NCBI GenBank assembly: GCA_033764965.1
Contig: JANRIN010000137.1
Location: forward strand, 1 to 64,000
Direction: 5' to 3'
From: JSC-12 sp033764965
Lineage (GTDB): Bacteria; Cyanobacteriota; Cyanobacteriia; Leptolyngbyales; Leptolyngbyaceae
Length of the DNA stretch: 64,000 nucleotides
Shown here: positions 58,790 through 64,000 of the stretch, in pieces
Position numbering within the stretch: the first letter of the stretch is position 1
How the letters are laid out: each line of letters opens with the position of its first letter
Made by a program: the position numbers and the translations under genes
Notes under the pieces: generated by a model
Database searches by the model: none
Told to the model about the DNA's origin: nothing
The model's input: the letters and a program-made list of their open reading frames with translations, nothing else

Positions 58790-59410
58790 ATGGTGCAAGG
58801 AAGGTACACGGGATGTACTGAGCCAGGAATTAAGAGAGAAGGAATGGGTTCGGCAAGGATGAGCAAATCTGCAAACGATACGGGTGGAAGCAACCCACAT
58901 GGCTACCGCTTTCTGGTACGTCCTCTGCCAGAGTTTGAGTGGATTACAGAGTACCTCAAGCATCGACCAGAGTTCCGCTGTATGAGTGATGGTGTGGAGG
59001 CAGCATTGCGGTCTTGCTACCTGTGGCGATCGCTCCTTTGGCGAACTCAAACTCAACCTGAGCCAGCGATGCGCGATCAATTAGAGCAAGAGTTGATTCG
59101 TGCCTACTACGGGTATCTGGGCGATCTGGCATTAATTGAGCGGGAGATGCAGAGGTTGGGCTTGCATGTTCCAGCACGGGTGAGGGATACCGCGTTGCCT
59201 GCCTCTCCTGAAGGTCGATCGATGACCGATCGTTCTGCCGATTCTGAGCCAATCGCTACTGAGGCGCGATCGCAAGACAGGAAAACGGCGATCGCGCAAC
59301 AACCATTGATCGATCAGGGTTTACTATCTCAGTTTGGATCATTGGGCATCGGAGTGAACTTAATGCATTCCGATGAAACCAGGGAGGAAGATAAGGATGT
59401 AAGGGAATAA
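58790..59410 (+). CDS. Hypothetical plasmid protein, Arg/Glu-rich
   Basis: A 206-residue protein; ATG 58,790 has AAGGGAG upstream and is preferred to the in-frame start at 58,766. The centre (PEFEWITEYLKHRPEFRCMS, YYGYLGDLALIEREMQRLGL) is helical; the last 70 residues are Ser/Asp/Arg-rich and probably disordered. It is the only rightward gene between 40,433 and the right edge. Unrecognised. Confidence 0.5.
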   Translation: MVQGRYTGCTEPGIKREGMGSARMSKSANDTGGSNPHGYRFLVRPLPEFEWITEYLKHRPEFRCMSDGVEAALRSCYLWRSLLWRTQTQPEPAMRDQLEQELIRAYYGYLGDLALIEREMQRLGLHVPARVRDTALPASPEGRSMTDRSADSEPIATEARSQDRKTAIAQQPLIDQGLLSQFGSLGIGVNLMHSDETREEDKDVRE

Positions 59411-59452
59411 TCTGCCTGTTTTCACTGGCTTTTGAAGGCGTGGGTGGGAGGG

Positions 59453-59485
59453 AAAAAACTCAACCAGCTTCATGCCAGTTGAGTT
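59453..59485 (-). terminator. Intrinsic terminator between convergent genes
   Basis: On the minus strand GTTGAGTT-type arms (59,457-59,464 and 59,478-59,485) form an 8-bp stem followed by TTTTTT (59,453-59,458). It would end the leftward gene at 59,516. Confidence 0.65.
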
Positions 59486-59515
59486 GCCCTGTGGGGTTAC
59501 AGGGCAGTTAATGCA

Positions 59516-59893
59516 TCAGGCGACTTCAAAGTCGTAGTCGTCATCGGCTTGACGCTGATTCCGAGCTACGGCGGCTTTGTATGCCTTTTGCCGTTTGTAG
59601 AAATTTGCCAGTTGCTTCTGGCGTTCGGCTCTAACCGCTTCAACAGTGGTGAAGCCGAATTTCTCTGCTTCTGCCATCAGTTTATCCAGAGTCAGGTTGC
59701 CATACTGCCGTGCAAAGGCTGCCTTGAACTTCTGCCAGTCAAAATCTTTGTCCTGGCTAGATGCTTTGATCTCAAGTGCCCGTCCGGTCAGTTCTTGCAG
59801 GGTATTGAAAACCATGCGAACTTGGACTTCACCGTTGAGGTGATTTGTGGCAGCATCAATCAGAGAGGGTTTCCGGGCATTGTTACGAGCCAT
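59516..59893 (-). CDS. Small hypothetical plasmid protein
   Basis: A 125-residue basic helical protein (FNTLQELTGRALEIKASSQD, FARQYGNLTLDKLMAEAEKF) with a Lys/Arg/Gln-rich end. ATG 59,893 has AAGGAGA upstream. Unrecognised; a DNA-binding or toxin-regulator-like role is conceivable from charge only. Confidence 0.5.
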   Translation of the reverse strand: MARNNARKPSLIDAATNHLNGEVQVRMVFNTLQELTGRALEIKASSQDKDFDWQKFKAAFARQYGNLTLDKLMAEAEKFGFTTVEAVRAERQKQLANFYKRQKAYKAAVARNQRQADDDYDFEVA

Positions 59894-60216
59894 GTTAGTC
59901 TCCTTGTTCTTTCAGGGTTACTGGCATCTTCGTAGACGCTCACATAGGATGCTGCGAGTCGCAGCGCGGTTAGGTTACAACCAATTGAATGGTTGTGTCT
60001 AACTCACCCCCAATGCTGCGCTAGCAGCTTGATTAAGACTGGCAAGCCCTTAAAGGATTGCTTTAGATGGTTGATTCTCTCTAGACAACATTCCAGAAAT
60101 AACCCTGCGCCATCATTTTCCTGAGAAGTCTCTAGCTATGTCTTTCATGGTTCCCCATAGACACAGCTAGTCAGCAGCGATAAATATTGCTTCTTTAGAT
60201 AAAATCATGATGAAAA
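59894..60216. other. Intergenic region with short dyads
   Basis: No gene seen. ACAACCA...TGGTTGT with a six-base loop lies near 59,977-59,996, and a GCGCTAGC-type palindrome lies near 60,017. The AT-rich part (60,180-60,216) is just beyond the ParE stop. Confidence 0.4.
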
Positions 60217-60519
60217 CTACACCTCATCATCCTTAAAAAGAGCCTCTATATCCCTGGCTCCGTTCAGGACACGGACAACATCAACCCCATCATTAAGAGG
60301 GCTGTAGAAAATCAGGTAGTTGCCATAAGGAAAGCTTCGCAGTCCCGATAGTAACTGATCGCGGCGACGACCCATGCCCGGGCTGGCTGCTAGCTTCTCC
60401 ATTTGCCCATAGAGCTTGCTGATAAACAAGATCGCACGGTCAAGGCTGTCCTCGGCGATGTAGTCGAAAATATCATCCAGGTCTGCCACTGCCTGCGGTC
60501 TAACAACAAGTCTGCCCAT
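60217..60519 (-). CDS. parE: ParE-type toxin
   Basis: A 100-residue RelE/ParE-family toxin. ATG 60,519 (MGRLVVRPQAVADLDDIFDYI) is chosen; the longer frame upstream overlaps the antitoxin and is not needed. ILFISKLYGQMEKLAASPGM, then GRRRDQLLSGLRSFPYGNYL and IFYSPLNDGVDVVRVLNGAR are the standard ParE helices and strands. It would block gyrase and thus keep the plasmid. It follows parD by ten bases. Confidence 0.85.
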   Translation of the reverse strand: MGRLVVRPQAVADLDDIFDYIAEDSLDRAILFISKLYGQMEKLAASPGMGRRRDQLLSGLRSFPYGNYLIFYSPLNDGVDVVRVLNGARDIEALFKDDEV

Positions 60520-60529
60520 ACTAAAAAAC

Positions 60530-60817
60530 CTAGTTGCTGGCTTTGCTGCGCTGTGCATGGCGTTTTCTTCCACGCTCAACCACATCCTCAATATCGAGGG
60601 GCTGAGGTTCCCCACTATTAATGCCCACCTGTATTTGCTGCCGCAATTCGTTGAGGCGAATTTCCCGTAAGGCATCCTGATCTTTTAGCAGGCGTAACCC
60701 TTCACGGATGACCTCACTGGCAGAGTGGTATAAACCGCTTGCCACCTTGTCATTGATATACTTCTCCAGTTCTGGCGTTAGTGAAACATTCACGGGTCGT
60801 CTCTCCCAGCAATTCAT
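60530..60817 (-). CDS. parD: ParD-type antitoxin
   Basis: A 95-residue antitoxin. VNVSLTPELEKYINDKVASG and YHSASEVIREGLRLLKDQDA form the RHH DNA-binding domain of the CC2985/ParD family, and the tail binds ParE. It lies directly upstream of parE and probably represses the pair. Start ATG 60,817; a GTG eight codons later is possible. Confidence 0.88.
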   Translation of the reverse strand: MNCWERRPVNVSLTPELEKYINDKVASGLYHSASEVIREGLRLLKDQDALREIRLNELRQQIQVGINSGEPQPLDIEDVVERGRKRHAQRSKASN

Positions 60818-60983
60818 CTACTACCGTTGTACTCTCAACAACCAGAAATAGCAATTTTCGTTATTAGACTCACCCCGTAATGCATTTTTGCGTAAGCGAC
60901 AGGGTCGTTGAAGGCAATCGATCGCGTTACCAAGATTTGTGCTGATATCGCCCAACATTACCAACCGGACGTAGAGCCAAATG

Positions 60984-62006
60984 CTATTTCGCCAGACTGT
61001 CCTGCGGCGGCTTTACCCAAAGCACACAGAACCCAGATTTCGCCTGTCGAGTCCCCAGTTTCAGCGTCATACCCAACTTCCGCGCCTGTTGTTCACAGGC
61101 AAACTGTCCTCGCCAATCGCGATCCAGCAAATCTTTGTTCCATTGCGTTAAATTCTGAGCCAGCTTGCCCTCTGGGCTGGCTGCCCATTGCAACCGATTC
61201 GCTTGCTCCAGCGTCAGTTGTCGTTTACCCTGCGGATCTAGCCGTGTCGGATCAAGCTGATTCTGCTGTTGCTGCGCGATCGCCCAACCGACACCACCCC
61301 CGATCGCGGCGGCGGCTACTAGCAGCGTTCCCGCCAGAATCGTTGAGGCTGCACTCAACTGGTGCATGAACTGGTCAATCGCCGTCTTGCGGAGTAATGT
61401 GTGAACCGAGTGCGCGATCGCAGTTTGTTGTGCTTTGACGGCGGTTTGCTCGTATTGTTTTAATCCCTCACGATACTGAGCGATCGCCCCATACAGGTCT
61501 GCCTGCCACTGTTCAAACATCGCCTTCAATTCGGCTGGACTATCTTTGAGCAACACTTGCAGTCGTCCCGTCGCTGTCATCAATGTAAAGGCTGGATCAT
61601 CCGAATCCAGGTCATACTCACTGATCAACTCCCAGACTTTGGCTTTCACCGATTCTGGTTCTTCCTTCAGCAATCGTGCCAACGCATTATGAGTAGAAGG
61701 CGAAACCTGCTTGCGAGACGCAGTTTTAGCCTCGTGTTGAGCCAAGAGTGGTATGGCAATGGATTGACTTACGCCAGTCGCGATCGTCGAAATCGGTCGA
61801 GCGGAGGCGTTGACAGAAGTATTTTTTGGTGGTTCCTTTGCAGGCGTAATCGTCTCCTCTAACAAGTCTTCGTCGAATTCATCCTCCAGATCCCAGGCAT
61901 CTAACTCATTCTCATCCTGCAACAGCATATCCAATCCTTCATCCTCATGATTTCGGGTTGAAGAGTGAGACATTGTGCGAGCTTTAGCATCCATGTTATT
62001 TCCCAT
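60984..62006 (-). CDS. DUF6753-like single-TM plasmid protein
   Basis: A 340-residue protein. Acidic, disordered N-terminus (DELDAWDLEDEFDEDLLEET), a helical middle (LTQWQADLYGAIAQYREGLK-like), one TM helix (ILAGTLLVAAAAIGGGVGWA, about 245-264) and a C-terminal domain with LQWAASPEGKLAQNLTQWN and a CEQQARKLGM...FCVLW pair. The C-terminal block matches a family seen on cyanobacterial plasmids (DUF6753, from memory). It follows the MobD-like ATPase by 20 bases and belongs to the same operon. Confidence 0.55.
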   Translation of the reverse strand: MGNNMDAKARTMSHSSTRNHEDEGLDMLLQDENELDAWDLEDEFDEDLLEETITPAKEPPKNTSVNASARPISTIATGVSQSIAIPLLAQHEAKTASRKQVSPSTHNALARLLKEEPESVKAKVWELISEYDLDSDDPAFTLMTATGRLQVLLKDSPAELKAMFEQWQADLYGAIAQYREGLKQYEQTAVKAQQTAIAHSVHTLLRKTAIDQFMHQLSAASTILAGTLLVAAAAIGGGVGWAIAQQQQNQLDPTRLDPQGKRQLTLEQANRLQWAASPEGKLAQNLTQWNKDLLDRDWRGQFACEQQARKLGMTLKLGTRQAKSGFCVLWVKPPQDSLAK

Positions 62007-62026
62007 TCCACTGAAGCAACTAATGA

Positions 62027-62917
62027 CTAATTAGAAGGTTTCACTTGAGCCACTTTTTCAGATGTCTTTTCAAGTCCTTTATTACTGCTGTGACCACTCA
62101 GTTTATTAGTCTTTAGTAATCCCTTCGCCTTTGCCTCATTCACTGTTAACGTAGCACTCCACAATCCTAATCGCTCCAATTCCTGACTCGTTTTCTTGAG
62201 AAAGGTGACAATCCGTTGTTGCTCTAATCGTTCAAATCCTATGGCTGAATTCGGCATTACGACTTCCAACTCTTTTGGCGACTTCAGTGCCATTGCAAAC
62301 GACCAACCTGACTGATAAAACTTGTTACGCTCGTAGGGCGGAAACTTGGGAAACCGCATCTCTAGGAGCATACCCGCCCCAATAGCAGCCTGAAGCTCTG
62401 CATCCGTCTCCAGCATTTGAGCCTGGTTTTGCCACTGCAAATCGGTTCCCAAAAACTCATTCCTGACTATGACATGCAACATGCGATTGGGATTTCCAGC
62501 ATAGGTTGCTAAGGATTGTTTGAGTAGGGTCAGACTTTGCGCGGTGGGGTCACACAAAAACCATTTGATGAAGCGCACGAGTTGTCCGTCTTCCAATGGC
62601 ATCTCCAGCAATGCATCTCGCTCCAACCAGTTTGCAACAAGTTCATGGGCACCACCCGGTAAGTTGACCAGCACTGACTTAGCTTGCTCCACAGACTGCC
62701 AGACAGCATCCAATGCCTGATATTCAATCTCGCTCAGAACGGCGGCGATCGCGTCGGGATAGTGGCGTTTGACGTTGTAAGTCGTGCGATCGACATCAAT
62801 CAGTTGCACGTAGTAGCCCTTAACCTCGCAGTAATGCGCCATAGCCAAGGTGAACAGGGATTTGCCCTTACCACCCGCACCGCTATCGACTAGATGAATC
62901 GTTGGAGATTGAGTCAT
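62027..62917 (-). CDS. MobD/ParA-like P-loop ATPase
   Basis: A 296-residue ATPase of the SIMIBI class. VDSGAGGKGKSLFTLAMAHY is a Walker A of the Gly-Gly-x-Gly-Lys type; VQLIDVDRTTYNVKRHYPD follows as the A' region; VLVNLPGGAHELV stands for Walker B. Similar proteins are annotated MobD or mobilization ATPase on plasmids. It lies between the ParM-like gene and the DUF6753-like gene, forming a leftward three-gene unit that may serve partition or mobilization. It is different from the ParA at 2,450. Confidence 0.65.
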   Translation of the reverse strand: MTQSPTIHLVDSGAGGKGKSLFTLAMAHYCEVKGYYVQLIDVDRTTYNVKRHYPDAIAAVLSEIEYQALDAVWQSVEQAKSVLVNLPGGAHELVANWLERDALLEMPLEDGQLVRFIKWFLCDPTAQSLTLLKQSLATYAGNPNRMLHVIVRNEFLGTDLQWQNQAQMLETDAELQAAIGAGMLLEMRFPKFPPYERNKFYQSGWSFAMALKSPKELEVVMPNSAIGFERLEQQRIVTFLKKTSQELERLGLWSATLTVNEAKAKGLLKTNKLSGHSSNKGLEKTSEKVAQVKPSN

Positions 62918-62964
62918 GAACGAGTCCTTTGTGTGTTCAAGAAAATGATCACTAAAATTTCGGG

Positions 62965-64000
62965 CTAACCCACTTTTTGGGTTGCCTCCAGTGCTGCCTT
63001 CTGTGCCTGAAACATCATCCAGACATCAACCAGACGATGCTTCATACTGATCGGGATGTCAGCTTGAGGCACTTCGACCTCGGCATGGAAAGAGCAGGTT
63101 TGCCAGCGGAAATGGGACAGCAGATGAGAGCGCAACAGATCCGCACTGCCTCCAGCAAAAATCACCTCATCCACTCCCGGCGGCAACACTTCATCGATCC
63201 AGGACAGCAGAGTTTGACTGTAATCCTGGATCGCTTGAGTCGTGACTGCGCCCAAATGCTTGATTTCGTCCGTGCGATCGGGTTCCTGTCGCGCCCGGAC
63301 AATTGGGACAAAGGCGGCGAGGCTGTCAGATTGGAGGTACTGCACGATCGCGGCTAGCAGCCGCTCATGGGTCTGCCCACTACTGTGACTCAGAACGTGC
63401 TCAACTGCCTGCACAAAGCCAAGTGTGCAGGTACGAGCCGTTACCAGATTGCCCTGATTAAACACCAGGACACTGGCATTGCGATACCCCAGCATGACCA
63501 CCGCAGTGGTAGTGGTCGAGAAGTTGGGCGACCTCTGAGCGTGGGCAAGGACGACTCCACTGCCTTCAACCGCACAGGCAAACGAATCTACCTGCACATG
63601 CAACAGTCCGGTAGGGGTTTCAAACTGATGTAGTGCCTGGGTCAACTTCTGCTGAAATCGATGGCGGTCTTCATATTCCCCTGCGGGTAACAGGCAGGCG
63701 AGGGACACTCGAAAAGTGGCAGGCAGGGCAAGCTGCTGCTCAATGATCCACAAAGTTGCCAGGGTTTTGTACACTGCCCGTTCATACTTCAGTTGCGTCA
63801 GTCCGGCATGAGCATGAAACCGTTGCGCGAAGTTGCCCACTGCCCAATAATCGGCTTCACCCGGTACTCCCACCCAGACCCGATGCTCCGGCGATGATTG
63901 CAAGCTACCCAGAGAGTGAGCCGTTGCCCCAGCGATCGCCGGGGCTGAGACTTGCGCTACCTCCGGTGGCATTGTCAATAGATGCACCGATGAAGTTGGG
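62965..64000 (-). CDS. ParM/StbA-like actin-type ATPase, N-terminus outside the window
   Basis: About 345 residues are visible and the frame stays open to the right edge, so the first part with the phosphate-1 loop is missing. WVGVPGEADYWAVGNFAQRF, AVYKTLATLWIIEQQLALP, VMLGYRNASVLVFNQGNLVT (phosphate-2 strand with G-Y-R-N) and VDEVIFAGGSADLLRSHL (adenosine motif, GG) are in the order of ParM/StbA. It may form filaments that segregate the plasmid, or be the actin-like protein D of PRTRC loci. It heads the leftward unit with the MobD-like ATPase. The GTG at 63,987 is only an internal codon. Confidence 0.7.
   Translation of the reverse strand, partial: PTSSVHLLTMPPEVAQVSAPAIAGATAHSLGSLQSSPEHRVWVGVPGEADYWAVGNFAQRFHAHAGLTQLKYERAVYKTLATLWIIEQQLALPATFRVSLACLLPAGEYEDRHRFQQKLTQALHQFETPTGLLHVQVDSFACAVEGSGVVLAHAQRSPNFSTTTTAVVMLGYRNASVLVFNQGNLVTARTCTLGFVQAVEHVLSHSSGQTHERLLAAIVQYLQSDSLAAFVPIVRARQEPDRTDEIKHLGAVTTQAIQDYSQTLLSWIDEVLPPGVDEVIFAGGSADLLRSHLLSHFRWQTCSFHAEVEVPQADIPISMKHRLVDVWMMFQAQKAALEATQKVG

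Noticed and set aside
60520..60675. N-terminal extension of ParE
   Set aside because: Overlaps parD in another frame and adds residues not found in the family; ATG 60,519 gives the usual ParE length.
1..64000. CRISPR array
   Set aside because: No regular 25-40-base repeat with unique spacers was seen; the only spaced repeats are the iterons at 8,547-9,026.
1..64000. tRNA or rRNA genes and an attachment site
   Set aside because: No tRNA-like cloverleaf, CCA end or integrase gene was recognised, so integration as an ICE is not supported here.

Overview
The window looks like part of a large conjugative plasmid (or plasmid-like integrative element) of a filamentous cyanobacterium. Evidence for the host is the abundance of GCGATCGC/GCGATCG octamers (HIP1-like), CHAT, AAA-like and CHASE2 signalling proteins of cyanobacterial type, a cyanobacterial-type diversity-generating retroelement remnant, and plasmid families best known from Nostocales/Leptolyngbya-like replicons. 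No rRNA, tRNA, ribosomal or photosynthesis gene was seen.

Layout. 1-1,000: decayed DNA (transposase tail, a broken second copy of recD2, an IS6-type scrap, two hairpins). 1,032-4,479: a DUF1016/YhcG-type nuclease, then parA-parB behind two palindromes. 4,480-5,830: a graveyard holding a pnuC pseudogene and a 40-codon chimera of an avd start with the end of a DGR target/template. 5,837-11,129: a nucleotidyltransferase, a helix-turn-helix Rep-like protein, an iteron-rich origin candidate and a primase-polymerase. 11,247-15,559: a CHAT-AAA and AAA-CHASE2 signalling pair. 15,825-25,334: an orphan antitoxin, an IS4-family element inside a virB9-like pseudogene, an intact recD2, a 1,303-residue Mrr-nuclease/STAND NTPase (likely anti-phage) and a disabled IS5-family element.

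25,474-40,427: a divergent type IV secretion locus (VirB9-, VirB10-, VirB8-like leftward; VirB2-, B3-, B4-, B5-, B6-like rightward), followed by a 699-codon-range protein of unknown role and an 1,100-residue protein carrying the DFDGD signature of double-psi beta-barrel RNA polymerases. 40,433-50,512 reads leftward: GIY-YIG nuclease, orphan antitoxin, a PRTRC cassette (ThiF/E1, JAB protein A, E2-like B, F-, Ub-like C- and E-type proteins), a Gp157-family protein, a kinase-fold-like protein and RecG. 50,555-56,769: DEAD/DEAH helicase, a second archaeo-eukaryotic-type primase, relaxase with an overlapping reading frame, a MobC-like protein and an oriT-like region. 56,862-64,000: an AT-rich two-gene cassette, small plasmid proteins, ParD/ParE, a DUF6753-like membrane protein, a MobD/ParA-like ATPase and a ParM-like actin cut by the right edge.

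Together these give replication (Rep, primase, iterons), segregation (ParAB and a ParM-type system), transfer (relaxase, MobC, T4SS), post-transfer DNA handling (RecG, RecD2, helicase, primase, perhaps the DFDGD polymerase) and conflict functions (CHAT/CHASE2, Mrr-STAND, ParDE). VirD4 and VirB11 homologues were not found here. The strongest candidates for something new are the DFDGD polymerase-like protein beside the T4SS and the complete E1-E2-JAB-Ubl-like PRTRC cassette whose Ub-like member has a long C-terminal extension.
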